A stretch of 64,000 nt of DNA from Micromonospora parathelypteridis (GCF_014201145.1 NZ_JACHDP010000001.1:6882001-6946000), one strand, 5' to 3'; shown: positions 16,675-27,443, numbered from the stretch's first letter. Numbers and translations are program-made. Notes: a model not told the origin generated them from the letters alone.

Positions 16675-17307
16675 TCAGCCGTCCGCCGGCTCGGCGTGCG
16701 GTGCCCGCAGGGATGGGCCGCTGCCCGTACGGGGCGGCGGTATGCCCTCGACCCCGACCGACGGCTCGGCCGCGGCCTGCCGCTCCAGCAGGGCTGCGAG
16801 CCGTCGCAAACCTCGGTGGGCGGCGGTCCGGACGGCACCGGCCCGGCGGCCCAGCACCCGACCGGCGGATCCCGCGTCCAGCCCGATCACGGCCCTCAGC
16901 AGGACTGCTTCGGCCTCGCGGCGAGGGAGGGTGGCGATCAGCGCCAGGGCGGTCTCGGTGCCGATCGTCTCGCTGGCGCCCTCGGCCGTGTCCTCGTCGC
17001 TGGCCAGGTCGACGAGCGCCTGCACCGGGACCGGCAGGGACGGTCGGCGGCGCAGCCGGCGCAGGTGGTCCATCGCCCGGTTGCGGGCGATCGTGACGGT
17101 CCAGGCGCGGAATTCGCCACCGGTGAAGTTGGGCAGGTCGCGGGAGATCTGCAGCCAGGTTTCGGAGGCGACGTCCTCGGCGTCCGCGCCGACGAGGGCG
17201 GTCAGATACCGCAGCAGACCCGGCTGCAGGCTGCGGTAGAGAAGACGGAACGCGTCCTCGTCTCCGGCCTGCGCCGCGCTGACCGCCTCCGACAGCTCGA
17301 CGGTCAT
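16675..17307 (-). CDS. ECF-type RNA polymerase sigma factor
   Basis: Protein of 210 aa from the ATG at 17307; upstream in-frame GTGs exist and the ribosome site is weak, so the start is uncertain. Region 2 covers about residues 18-85 (AFRLLYRSLQPGLLRYLTALVGADAEDVASETWLQI, RAWTVTIARNRAMDHLRRLRRR). Region 4 lies at about 125-180 (IATLPRREAEAVLLRAVIGL, AVRTAAHRGLRRLAALL). This is the two-domain layout of ECF sigma factors, which direct polymerase to a small stress or signal regulon. The membrane protein gene directly downstream is the likely controller. Confidence 0.85.
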   Translation of the reverse strand: MTVELSEAVSAAQAGDEDAFRLLYRSLQPGLLRYLTALVGADAEDVASETWLQISRDLPNFTGGEFRAWTVTIARNRAMDHLRRLRRRPSLPVPVQALVDLASDEDTAEGASETIGTETALALIATLPRREAEAVLLRAVIGLDAGSAGRVLGRRAGAVRTAAHRGLRRLAALLERQAAAEPSVGVEGIPPPRTGSGPSLRAPHAEPADG

Positions 17308-17764
17308 CCGCAGCCCGCGCAGTGTCCGGCGGGTGCCGGCCCGATCGGCCACGGTGCGCCAGACCACGCGGTGCGAATCGTCCGCCCGATCAGCACCCGC
17401 ACCGCCCTCCGCCGATCTGATCCCATCCGTCGGGCGGACCCGAGCCGGGCTAACGCTAGGACGGGCCCAGCGGCACGACAAGTCGGCACCTCGTCACGGA
17501 AGAGTGACAATTATCTGCCCTGCGGGACGGCGTGTCGCCGTCACGGCCTGTAACCGAGGGGCGCGGACCGCCTCTGGAGGCGCTCTGTCGCCACCGTCCG
17601 GCACCCGTACGTCGAAATATGTCGGGTTTCGTCACGGCAAGTCGTCACGCCGTCACAGAGACGCAGCGTCCACACAGGTCAGGCCGGATGAACCGACCCG
17701 TATCACTCGTTCGGCCGACCGGCCGTGATGCACCCCCGCGCGCCACTCTGGGTACGGTATTGCG
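17308..17764. promoter_or_regulatory. Divergent regulatory region with repeated CGTCAC boxes
   Basis: A 457-bp gap between the sigma factor and the protein kinase. The hexamer CGTCAC appears five times within about 170 bp, at 17492, 17539, 17630, 17643 and 17651, all on the plus strand and three of them clustered. Regular recurrence suggests binding sites for one regulator. A -10-like TACGGT (17753-17758) lies 7 nt before the kinase GTG. No gene is seen here. Confidence 0.4.
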
Positions 17765-19141
17765 GTGTTGTCATCGGAGGTCGTGCTCAGCGGTCGGTAC
17801 CGCTTGGACGAACGTGTCGCCACCGGCGGTATGGGCGACGTCTGGCGTGGCTCAGACCTGATCCTCGGCCGGCAGGTCGCGGTCAAGGTTCTGCTGCCAG
17901 CACTGGTCTCCGACCCCGACTTCATCGCCCGGTTCCGGGCCGAGGCCCGGATCATGGCGGCGCTGCGGCACCCCGGCATCGTGCAGGTCTTCGACTGCGG
18001 AGCCGACGACCTGCCCGACGGCGGTCGGGCGGACTACCTGGTCATGGAGTTCGTCGCCGGCGAGCCGTTGTCCAAGCGGATCGAGACGGCCGGCCGACTC
18101 GACGTGGCCGAGACGATGTCGGTCGTGGCCCAGGCGGCCGCGGCACTGAACGCGGCGCACCGCGGCGGCATCGTGCACCGCGACGTCAAGCCCAGCAACC
18201 TGCTGGTCCACGAGGACGGCACGGTTGTCCTGGTCGACTTCGGCGTGGCCCGTTCCACCGACATCACCAGCATCACCAGCACCAACGCGGTGCCCGGCAC
18301 CGCCCTCTACATGGCCCCCGAGCAGGCCGCCGGCCGGCCGGTCAGCGGTGCCACCGACATCTACGCGCTGGGCGCGGTCACCTACTGCTGCCTCACCGGC
18401 AGTCCGCCGTTCACCGGCGACAACCCGCTCCAGGTTGCCGTTCGACACCTGGACGACGAGCCGCCGGAGCTGCCGAACGAGATCCCGGAGGCGGTCCGCG
18501 CTCTGGTGTCCCGGGCCCTGGCCAAGGACCCGCAGGATCGATTCTCCAGCGGCGCGGCGATGGCCGAGGCCGCTCGGACCGCGGTCACCGGCGGCGAGCC
18601 GCCGACAGCGATGGCGGCAGCCGTCCCGCTGCGTGATGCCGGGCCGGGCACCCGCACCGACGTGCCGGCCGGCGCGGCGGTGGCGACTGGGCCCCATGCC
18701 GGGCGTCAGCGACGGCGTGGGCCGCTGGTCGGCGCGGGGGTGGCCGTGCTGGTCGCGCTGGTCGGGCTCGGCGCGGCACTGGGCGCGGCACGCAATGCCG
18801 GCGACGATCCGGCGGTCAAACTGCCGACCACCTCGCCGACGGTGACACCGACTGGCCCGCTGGACCTGCCGGCGGCGAACGAGCACTTCCCCAGCGCCGA
18901 CCCGGGTCGGCCCGACCGGCCGCCGGCGCCCGGCGTCTCCCCGTCCGTCTCGGTCTCCACCACGGCGAGCACGCAGCCCAGCCAGACATCCAGCCCGCCG
19001 ACGCCGACGGTGACGCCGACGATGACAGCCCCGCCGACCACTCCCCCGACGAATGAACCTCCGACGACCCCGCCTGCATCTCCCGAGCCGAGCACCCCGG
19101 AGAGCCCGACGAGCGCCCCGGGCGGGTCGGAGGCCGGCTGA
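17765..19141 (+). CDS. Transmembrane Ser/Thr protein kinase (PknB-like)
   Basis: Protein of 458 aa. The GTG at 17765 lies 7 nt after a -10-like TACGGT and has no ribosome site, so a leaderless mRNA is plausible. The kinase domain (about 1-275) has the ATP loop VATGGMGDVWRG, VAVKVL lysine, IVHRDVKPSNLL catalytic loop, VDFGVARS and YMAPEQ. A membrane helix lies at about 320-345, followed by an extracellular Pro/Thr/Ser-rich tail without PASTA repeats. It phosphorylates cytoplasmic proteins in response to an external cue sensed by an unknown mechanism. Monocistronic. Confidence 0.92.
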   Translation: MLSSEVVLSGRYRLDERVATGGMGDVWRGSDLILGRQVAVKVLLPALVSDPDFIARFRAEARIMAALRHPGIVQVFDCGADDLPDGGRADYLVMEFVAGEPLSKRIETAGRLDVAETMSVVAQAAAALNAAHRGGIVHRDVKPSNLLVHEDGTVVLVDFGVARSTDITSITSTNAVPGTALYMAPEQAAGRPVSGATDIYALGAVTYCCLTGSPPFTGDNPLQVAVRHLDDEPPELPNEIPEAVRALVSRALAKDPQDRFSSGAAMAEAARTAVTGGEPPTAMAAAVPLRDAGPGTRTDVPAGAAVATGPHAGRQRRRGPLVGAGVAVLVALVGLGAALGAARNAGDDPAVKLPTTSPTVTPTGPLDLPAANEHFPSADPGRPDRPPAPGVSPSVSVSTTASTQPSQTSSPPTPTVTPTMTAPPTTPPTNEPPTTPPASPEPSTPESPTSAPGGSEAG

Positions 19142-19265
19142 GGGCGGCTCTTTCGCCCGCCGCGACAGCCCCACCAGCACCGATATCCCCAAAACGGACT
19201 TGAGGAGTCGAAAGCGCCTCTAGGCTCGCAACAGGCTATTTCCACCAACTGCTGCGGGAGCCTGG

Positions 19266-20528
19266 GTGAGCGCTGAAAAGCTGGTCGTGATCGGTCAGGG
19301 GTACGTCGGACTGCCGCTGGCAATGCGCGCCGTCGAGGCAGGGCTGGACGTCGTCGGCCTCGACGTCGACGCCGACCGGGTGAAGCGTCTCGCTTCCGGC
19401 GAGTCGTTCGTCGAGGACATCCCGACCGACCGGCTGGGCCGGGCGTTGGGGAGTGGCCGGTACAACCCCAGCACGGAGTACACCGATGCCGAAGGCTTCG
19501 ACATCTGCGTCATCACCGTCCCGACGCCGCTGCGCGACGGCACTCCCGACCTGAGCTTCGTCGAGCAGGCCGGCGTCGGCATCGGCCCGTACGTACGCCC
19601 GGGCTGCACGGTGATCCTGGAGTCGACCACCTACCCCGGCACCACCGAGGAACTGCTGCGCCCGCTGTTGGAGTCGGCGAGCGGGCTGCGCAGCCCCGGC
19701 GACTTCCATCTCGGCTACAGCCCGGAGCGGATCGACCCGGGCAACCCGACCTGGCGGCTGGAGAACACCCCGAAGGTGGTCTCCGGCGTGGACCCGACGT
19801 CACTGGCCAGGGTCGACGAGTTCTACCAGCGCCTCGTGGAACACACCGTGCCGGTGGGCTCCACCCGCGTCGCCGAGCTGACCAAGCTGATCGAGAACAC
19901 CTTCCGCCAGGTCAACATCGCGCTGATCAACGAGCTGACCATGCTCTCGCACCACCTCGACATCGACGTCTGGCAGGCGATCGACGCCGCCGAGACCAAG
20001 CCGTTCGGTTTCCTGCCGTTCCGGCCCGGACCCGGCGTCGGCGGGCACTGCCTGCCGATCGACCCGTGCTACCTCTCGTGGCAGGTCAAGCGCCGCCTCG
20101 GCCGGCAGTTCCGCTTCATCGAGCTGGCCAACGACATCAACCACGAGATGCCCGAGCACGTCGCGCAGCGCATCATGGCGGGGCTGAACCGGAACGGCCG
20201 TGCGGTCAGCGGCGCCCGGCTGCTGCTGCTCGGACTGGCGTACAAGAAGAACACCGGCGACATGCGGGACTCCCCCGCTGTCGACGTGGCCCGCCGGCTG
20301 CAGGCCCTCGGGGCCGAGGTCCACGCGGTCGAGCCGTACGCCGAGGCGCACCAGATCCCGGCCGGAGTCACCGTGGTCGGTCTCACCGAGCGGGAGGTGC
20401 GCGCCGCGGACGGGGTGGTGGTGGTCACCGACCACGACACCTTCGACTACGACCTGGTGGTCCAGCACGCCACGTACGTCTTCGACACCCGCAACCGGTG
20501 CGTCGGCCCGATGGTCGAGCGCCTGTAG
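19266..20528 (+). CDS. UDP-sugar dehydrogenase (UDP-ManNAcA / UDP-glucose dehydrogenase family)
   Basis: Protein of 420 aa. The GTG at 19266 has GGGAG 6 nt upstream. Rossmann motif VIGQGYVGLPLA at residues 8-19; VITVPTPLRDGTPD; catalytic region GPGVGGHCLPIDPCYL with Cys as thiohemiacetal nucleophile; C-terminal half with LLLLGLAYKKNTGDMRDSP. The enzyme oxidises a UDP-hexose C6 to the uronate in two NAD+ steps. The ETKPFGFLPFRPGPGVGG version is closer to WecC-like (UDP-N-acetylmannosamine) than to UDP-glucose enzymes, but substrate is uncertain. The product probably feeds surface glycan synthesis. Confidence 0.88.
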   Translation: MSAEKLVVIGQGYVGLPLAMRAVEAGLDVVGLDVDADRVKRLASGESFVEDIPTDRLGRALGSGRYNPSTEYTDAEGFDICVITVPTPLRDGTPDLSFVEQAGVGIGPYVRPGCTVILESTTYPGTTEELLRPLLESASGLRSPGDFHLGYSPERIDPGNPTWRLENTPKVVSGVDPTSLARVDEFYQRLVEHTVPVGSTRVAELTKLIENTFRQVNIALINELTMLSHHLDIDVWQAIDAAETKPFGFLPFRPGPGVGGHCLPIDPCYLSWQVKRRLGRQFRFIELANDINHEMPEHVAQRIMAGLNRNGRAVSGARLLLLGLAYKKNTGDMRDSPAVDVARRLQALGAEVHAVEPYAEAHQIPAGVTVVGLTEREVRAADGVVVVTDHDTFDYDLVVQHATYVFDTRNRCVGPMVERL

Positions 20529-20541
20529 GCCCGGCACCGCT

Positions 20542-20579
20542 GGCCGGTCCCGCCGCCGGGGAAGACGGCGGGGCCGGCC
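20542..20579. terminator. Terminator hairpin between convergent genes
   Basis: A 14-bp stem with one mismatch (20542-20555 with 20566-20579) lies just after the UDP-sugar dehydrogenase stop (20528) and before the end of the convergent permease gene (20622); it can serve both. Confidence 0.65.
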
Positions 20580-20621
20580 GGCGGATGTCCGTCCGTTCGC
20601 CCCGGGCGGCGGCGGGGCCGA

Positions 20622-23096
20622 TCACTGGTCGGCGAGCGCCTCGACGACCGGGCGGGACAGCGCACGACGGGCCGGCAGGACCGAGGCGAGCAGGGCGGCC
20701 AGCACCGCGACGCCGAGGACCAGCCCGAGTTGGCCCAGCGGCAGCACCACATGGAAGTTCTCGTCGAAGCGGGCCAGCAGAGCCATCGCGGAGGCGCTCA
20801 CGCCGGTGCCCAGCCCGACCCCGAGCACCGCACCGACCAGCGCCATCAGCGCCGCCTCGACGGCGAGCACCGCCCGCATCCGCGCTCGGGTGAGCCCGAC
20901 CGCCCGCAGTACGGCGTTCTCCCTGGTCCGCTCGACCACGGACAGGCTCAGCGTGTTCGCCACACCGACCAGGGCGATCACCACGGCGAGGCCGAGCAGC
21001 GCGGTGACGAGTCCCAGCACCATGTCCACCGTGCCGGTGAGCATCTTCTTGTACGCGTCCTGGTCCATCAGGTTCACCGTCGGGTAGCTGCCCAGCACCG
21101 CCTCGATCGCGTCCCGGGCCCGCTCGGCGCTCACCCCGGCGGCGGGGTCGATCTCGGCCAGGAAGCCCCGCTGACCGGGGAAGAGCGCGGTGAAGTCCGC
21201 GTCGGCCATGTCGATCACGTGACCGGCGGGAGCGCCGTTGCCGGGCGTGTCGTCGGTGACGACGGCGGCCACCCGGAACGACCGGCCCCCGACGGTCACC
21301 GGCGAGCCGACCTGCCAGCCGCGTGCCTGCGCCAACTCCCGATGCACCAGCACCTGCCCCGGCCCGACCTCATTGGCGGCGCCGGACAGCACCCCGCTCA
21401 ACGTCCGGCCGACCAGCGCCGGGTCGGCCGCGCGGATCTCGATGTCGGCGGCGACCGTGCTGCGCTGCTCGTGCACCACGCCCAACTCGGGGCGGGCGGC
21501 CAGCTCACCGACGAGCGCGGCGGGCAGCTCCTGACCGATTCCGACGACCACGAAGTCCGTCCCGATCTGGGCGTCCACGCTGTTCTCGATGCTGTCCTTG
21601 GTGCTGCGTCCGCCGACCATGAAAGCCGACACGAGTCCGATCCCGATCACCAGGGCGGTCGCGGTCGCGGCGACCCGCCGCGGATTGCGGACCGCGTTGG
21701 CCACCGCCAGCGCACCGATCGTCCCGAGCGCCTTGCGCGCCGGCCAACCGAACACCCGGGCCAACGCCGGGACGAGCACCGGCCCGAACAGCACGATCCC
21801 GAAGAAGGCCAACACCCCGCCGAGCGCCACCAGCAGCAGCTGGCCGGCGCTGGCGGCGCCGACCAGCGCGGCGACACCGACGGCCAGCACCACCGCGCCG
21901 AAGGTCAGCCGAACCCGACCAGCACCTTGGCTCTGCTGCACCGCGGCGTCGGTGAGCGCGGCCACCGGAGCGACCCGTGTCCCCCGCCAGGCCGGGAGCA
22001 GGGCGGCGCACACGGTGAGCGCGGTTCCCAGCAGCAGGCCGGTCAGCACGGTCGAACCGGTCACGGTCAGGCCCCCGCTGACCGGAACGTCCAATTGGGA
22101 CATCAGCAGCCCCAACCCACCGGCGAGGGCCACCCCGAGCAGCACACCGAGCGCGGAGGCGACCAGCCCCAGCACCGCCGACTCCAGCAGTGCGGCCCGG
22201 AAGACCTGCCCGCGGGTGGCGCCGATCAGGCGCAGGAGCGCGGTCCGCCGGGTGCGCTGGGCCAGCACGATCGCGAAGGTGTTGGCGATCACGAAGCCGG
22301 CCACCACCACGGCGACCCCCACGAAGATCAACAGCAGCATCCGGAACTGGTCCACGTTGCGGACCGCGTCCTCCACGGCCTCGTCGAGAATCTGCTGGCG
22401 ACCCTTCACGGTGAACTCGCCACCTGCCACGGTGCGTAGCTCGTCGGCCAGCGCCGTAACGGAGGCCTCCGGTCGGGCCGCCACCATAATGCGGCCATAG
22501 CCCCGCTCACCGGTGAGGGCCAACGCGTCCGGCCCGACCAGGCCGACGAACGGACCGCCGACGTCGCGGACGGTGCCAGCCACGTCGACGGTGCCAACCA
22601 GGGTGTACGAGCGGGCCGCTCCGCCGGTGCTGCCGACGCGGACCGGAGCGCCGAGGGTGAAACCCTCGTCGGCCACCGTCGGCGCGTCGAGCACCACCTC
22701 CCCGGCACGGTCGGGCAACCGGCCGGCGACCACGTCGTACGAGCGCAGAGCGTCCTCGGTCGGGATGGCGGCGAGCATGGTGAAGCCCAGGACCGGGCGA
22801 CCGTCGGCGCCGAGGAGCCCGGCGGTGTTGGTCAGCTCACCGGCCGCGGCGGCCACCCCGTCGACCGCGCGCACCCGGTCGATGAGGGTCGGGGGCAACA
22901 ACTCCCGGCCGGCCGAGTAGACACCCAGGTCGGTGTGCCGGTCGAAGGTGCCGGCCCGCTCGTACGCGCCGGCGCTCATCCCGTCGACGAAGATCATGGT
23001 GCCGGCGACGAACGCGACACCGAGCACGACGGCCAGCGCGGAGAGCAGCATGCGCAGTGCCTCGGCGCGCAACGAGCGCAGGGTCAGGCGGATCAT
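20622..23096 (-). CDS. ABC transporter permease, FtsX/MacB type (10-TM class)
   Basis: Protein of 824 aa. The ATG at 23096 has GGGAG 7 nt upstream. It starts with a helix (MLLSALAVVLGVAFVAGTMIFV), then a periplasmic-type domain, a first FtsX block with VAVVVAGFVIANTFAIVLAQRTRRTALLRLIGATR, a second extracellular domain, and a last FtsX block with LVGVANTLSLSVVERTRENAVLRAVGLTR. These proteins couple to a cytoplasmic ATPase and act in lipoprotein handling, peptide resistance or signalling. Unusually, no ATPase gene is next to it. It lies downstream of a histidine kinase/response regulator pair, and two matching palindromes sit in its upstream region. Confidence 0.9.
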   Translation of the reverse strand: MIRLTLRSLRAEALRMLLSALAVVLGVAFVAGTMIFVDGMSAGAYERAGTFDRHTDLGVYSAGRELLPPTLIDRVRAVDGVAAAAGELTNTAGLLGADGRPVLGFTMLAAIPTEDALRSYDVVAGRLPDRAGEVVLDAPTVADEGFTLGAPVRVGSTGGAARSYTLVGTVDVAGTVRDVGGPFVGLVGPDALALTGERGYGRIMVAARPEASVTALADELRTVAGGEFTVKGRQQILDEAVEDAVRNVDQFRMLLLIFVGVAVVVAGFVIANTFAIVLAQRTRRTALLRLIGATRGQVFRAALLESAVLGLVASALGVLLGVALAGGLGLLMSQLDVPVSGGLTVTGSTVLTGLLLGTALTVCAALLPAWRGTRVAPVAALTDAAVQQSQGAGRVRLTFGAVVLAVGVAALVGAASAGQLLLVALGGVLAFFGIVLFGPVLVPALARVFGWPARKALGTIGALAVANAVRNPRRVAATATALVIGIGLVSAFMVGGRSTKDSIENSVDAQIGTDFVVVGIGQELPAALVGELAARPELGVVHEQRSTVAADIEIRAADPALVGRTLSGVLSGAANEVGPGQVLVHRELAQARGWQVGSPVTVGGRSFRVAAVVTDDTPGNGAPAGHVIDMADADFTALFPGQRGFLAEIDPAAGVSAERARDAIEAVLGSYPTVNLMDQDAYKKMLTGTVDMVLGLVTALLGLAVVIALVGVANTLSLSVVERTRENAVLRAVGLTRARMRAVLAVEAALMALVGAVLGVGLGTGVSASAMALLARFDENFHVVLPLGQLGLVLGVAVLAALLASVLPARRALSRPVVEALADQ

Positions 23097-23188
23097 GCGG
23101 GGCTCCCGGTGCAGGTGGCGGATCGGACCCCTCCGACGCTATGGCCGGAGCTGGTCGGTCGATCTCCACCTGCGCGCTCGACCTGCGT

Positions 23189-23236
23189 GCGACCCGGGTC
23201 GCGGTGCGCCCGCCGACCCCTACGACCCAGGTCGTA
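23189..23236. promoter_or_regulatory. Paired palindromic operator upstream of the permease
   Basis: Two palindromes of the same design, GCGACCCGGGTCGC (23189-23202) and TACGACCCAGGTCGTA (23221-23236), share the core CGACCCRGGTCG, and their centres are 33 bp apart (about three helical turns). They lie between the response regulator stop and the permease start; a -10-like TAGCGT on the minus strand lies at 23141-23136. This layout suits a dimeric response regulator, most simply the neighbouring NarL-type one. Confidence 0.65.
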
Positions 23237-23243
23237 CGCGGAG

Positions 23244-23909
23244 TCATCCGCCGGGTGTCACCAGCCCGCTCTCGTACGCCAGGACCACCGCCTGGACCCG
23301 GTCGCGCAGCTGGAGCTTCGCCAGGATCCGCCCGACGTGGGTCTTCACCGTCGCCTCGGCCACGTGCACCTGGGCGGCGATCTCCGCGTTGGACAGCCCC
23401 TGGGCGACCAACAGCAGCACCTCCCGTTCCCGTTCGGTGAGCTGGGTGAGGCGAGGGTCTGCGCTCGGGGCGGCGCCGAACTGCCCGGCGAACCGGTCCA
23501 GCAGCCGCCGGGTGATCGACGGGGCCACCACCGAGTCACCCTGGGCCACCACCCGGATCGCGGCCAGCAGCTCCTCCGGCGGGACGTTCTTGAGCAGGAA
23601 CCCGCTCGCCCCGGCCTGCAGGGCGGCGAACGCGTCAGCCTCGGTGTCGAAGGTGGTCAGCACCAGCACCCGGGGCGGGCCGGCGGGCCGGTCGGCGCAG
23701 AGCCGGCGGGTCGCCTCCACACCGTCCATGGTCGGCATCCGGATGTCCATCACGACCACGTCGGCCTCGGTGCGGGCGAGCACACGCAGGGCGTCCGCGC
23801 CGTCGATCGCCTCCCCGACCACCTTCAGGTCGGGCTGGGAGTCCAGCACCATCCGGAACCCGGCGCGCACCAGCGCCTGGTCGTCCACGATCACCACCCG
23901 GACCGTCAT
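23244..23909 (-). CDS. NarL/LuxR-family response regulator
   Basis: Protein of 221 aa. The receiver domain (1-120) has DD near the start, the phospho-acceptor in VVVMDIRMPTMDG, TTFDT and LLKN with the conserved Lys. The C-terminal LuxR helix-turn-helix is LTEREREVLLLVAQGLSNAEIAAQVHVAEATVKTH, split here only by residue numbering. The start ATG at 23909 overlaps the kinase gene by 4 bp, so the pair is translationally coupled. Likely target: the paired palindromes just downstream that front the permease gene. Confidence 0.93.
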   Translation of the reverse strand: MTVRVVIVDDQALVRAGFRMVLDSQPDLKVVGEAIDGADALRVLARTEADVVVMDIRMPTMDGVEATRRLCADRPAGPPRVLVLTTFDTEADAFAALQAGASGFLLKNVPPEELLAAIRVVAQGDSVVAPSITRRLLDRFAGQFGAAPSADPRLTQLTEREREVLLLVAQGLSNAEIAAQVHVAEATVKTHVGRILAKLQLRDRVQAVVLAYESGLVTPGG

Positions 23910-25117
23910 GCCGCGATCACCTCCGTTGCCGGGTCCGACGGTAGCGGTAGCCGGACCTCGACCTGCCAGCCCCCGGCCGGCCGGGGGCCGGCGGTGAGGC
24001 TGCCGTCGTACACCGTCACTCGCTCCCGCATGCCGAGCAGACCGTGACCGCCGGACGGTGCCGGGCTGACCACCGGGCGGCCCCGACCGTCGTCGCGCAC
24101 CCGGACCACGACGGCCTCGGCGGTGTACGTCAGGGCGACCTCGACGCCGGCGTCGACACCGGCGTGCTTGAGCGCGTTGGTCAGCGCTTCCTGCACCACC
24201 CGGTAGACGGTCAACTCCAAGCCAGGGGGCAGGGCCGGCGGCTCACCGGTGACGGTGCTGCGGATGTACAGCCCGGCGTCGCCGAACCGGGCCAGCAGGT
24301 CGGGCAACTCGGCCAGGGCCAGGCGCCGGTGCTCCGGGTCGGCGGCCACCGCGAGCCCGTCTCCACCGGACGGTCCGGCGTCGCGCAGGACGCCGACCAG
24401 CCGGCGCATCTCCTCCAGTGCGGCCCGGCCGGTGTCCGCGACCACCTTCACGGCGGTGCGGGCCTGGGCGGGGTCACGGTCGAGCATGAACCGGGCGCCG
24501 TCCGCCTGGACGATCATCACCGCCATGCTGTGGGCGACCACGTCGTGCAGCTCGCGGGCAATCCGGGTGCGCTCCTCGGCGACCGCCGCCCGGGACTCGG
24601 CCTCTCGTTCGCGTTCCAGGGTCGTGGCCCGTTCCTCCAGGCTGAGCACGTAGAGCCGGCGGGTCCGCACGTTCAGCCCGACCAGCCACACCGCGCCGGT
24701 GACCAGCGCGTACCACAGCGCGGTCACCCACCAGCTGATCAGCCCCGGGGTCTGCACGGCGGCGAGCACCACGCCGACGGCGGCGGCCACGCCGGCGAGC
24801 ACGGCGCCGCGCAGCCGCTCGCCATACTTCACCACGCTGTAGAGCGCGATCAGGACGGCGACGTCGAAGGGCAGCGGACCCCACTGGGCGATCACCTGCA
24901 CCAGGCCGAGCGCCGCTACCGCCACGGTCACCGCGCCCGGATGCGCGCGGCGGAACAGCAGCGCCACGGCCATCCCCACACAGACCAGCGCGGCCGCCCA
25001 GCCGCCCGGCAGGTTGACCGCGCCGGCCAGGCCGATGAGGGCCACCACGGCGGAGACGGCCACGTCGAAGGCGACGCCGCGCAGCGGGCGACCGAACATC
25101 GTGCGTGTCACGGTCAC
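23906..25117 (-). CDS. Sensor histidine kinase (HisKA_3 / DesK-NarX type)
   Basis: Protein of 403 aa from the GTG at 25117 (an ATG lies six codons later). Five to six membrane helices fill residues 15-155, with no large external sensor domain, typical of intramembrane-sensing kinases. The dimerisation/phospho-acceptor box is RIARELHDVVAHSMAVMIVQ (His in ELHD). The ATPase domain has VVQEALTNALKHA (N box), VRDDGRGR and GGHGLLGMRERV. Partner of the overlapping response regulator. Such kinases often sit with ABC transporters and sense membrane stress or peptides. Confidence 0.92.
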   Translation of the reverse strand: MTVTRTMFGRPLRGVAFDVAVSAVVALIGLAGAVNLPGGWAAALVCVGMAVALLFRRAHPGAVTVAVAALGLVQVIAQWGPLPFDVAVLIALYSVVKYGERLRGAVLAGVAAAVGVVLAAVQTPGLISWWVTALWYALVTGAVWLVGLNVRTRRLYVLSLEERATTLEREREAESRAAVAEERTRIARELHDVVAHSMAVMIVQADGARFMLDRDPAQARTAVKVVADTGRAALEEMRRLVGVLRDAGPSGGDGLAVAADPEHRRLALAELPDLLARFGDAGLYIRSTVTGEPPALPPGLELTVYRVVQEALTNALKHAGVDAGVEVALTYTAEAVVVRVRDDGRGRPVVSPAPSGGHGLLGMRERVTVYDGSLTAGPRPAGGWQVEVRLPLPSDPATEVIAA

Positions 25118-25142
25118 CCAGCGTACGTGCCGCAGGGCCCGT

Positions 25143-25871
25143 TCAACGGGAGAGGACCTCGCGCATTCGCCCGATCTCGACGGTCTGCTCGGTGGCGACC
25201 GAGTTGGCGAACTCGTTGAGCGTCAGGTCTGAACCGACCGTGAGCAGGTTGGTGGCCAACTCGATGGCGCCCTCGTGGTGCGCGGTCATCATCTGGACGA
25301 AGAGCCGGTCGAAGTCCGCGCCACGGACCGCGGCGAGCTGCCGCATCGCCTCGGGTGACTGCATGCCGCGCATGGTGCCGTGGTCGTGCCCCTGGACCTC
25401 CGCCGGGAGGCCACGGGTCTGCAACCAGCCACGCATCATGCCCATCTCCGGTCCCTGGCTGGCGCGGATCCGATCGGCGAGGGCACGGATGTCGGGGTTG
25501 GCGGCGCGGTCGGGCGCGAGCTCCGCCATGGCCAGGGCCTGCGCGTGGTGCGGGATCATCATCCGCACGAACCAGACGTCCATCGAGTTGTGCGGAGCGG
25601 GGCCGGCGTCGCGGACCTCGTGGGCCGCGCGGGTGGCCGCCGTCTCACCCGGGCGGCCGGGCGCGATGACGGTCAGGTCGGTGGGCACCGGGCTGACCGT
25701 CGGCGTCGTGGCGGGCGCGGGGGTGGCGGGCTCGGGGATGGCGGACACGGAGGTCGACCGCGCGGCGCCGGTCGTGGAGTCGCCGCCGGAGCGGCTCACA
25801 ATGAACGCCACCAGCGGAAGCACGAGCGCCAGTGTGACGATCGCCAGGGTTCGTGCGCGCCGGTCGGTCAT
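25143..25871 (-). CDS. DUF305 membrane-anchored protein
   Basis: Protein of 242 aa. One N-terminal helix (LAIVTLALVLPLVAFIV) is followed by a Pro/Thr linker and a DUF305 four-helix (ferritin-like) domain with the duplicated signature MMIPHHAQALAMAELA and QMMTAHHEGAIELAT. The Met/His-rich repeats suggest extracytoplasmic metal binding, often copper-linked in this family. It is divergent from the LVIVD-repeat gene with a 138-bp shared promoter region. Confidence 0.85.
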   Translation of the reverse strand: MTDRRARTLAIVTLALVLPLVAFIVSRSGGDSTTGAARSTSVSAIPEPATPAPATTPTVSPVPTDLTVIAPGRPGETAATRAAHEVRDAGPAPHNSMDVWFVRMMIPHHAQALAMAELAPDRAANPDIRALADRIRASQGPEMGMMRGWLQTRGLPAEVQGHDHGTMRGMQSPEAMRQLAAVRGADFDRLFVQMMTAHHEGAIELATNLLTVGSDLTLNEFANSVATEQTVEIGRMREVLSR

Positions 25872-26009
25872 GGGCCACTCCCTGGGGTCGAGGTCATCGC
25901 GATGCTATCTATTGAAGAACCCACTTTGGTGTGAGCCAGGTCACATCGACGTTCTTCGTCGGGCGGTAAGGTGTCGACCATCGTCTTCCCCTTGCGAAGG
26001 GCCTCGCCG

Positions 26010-27443
<1,434 letters not shown>

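Noticed and set aside
20730..22439. 569-codon open frame antisense to the permease
   Set aside because: His/Arg/Gln-rich shadow frame opposite a clear FtsX-type permease.
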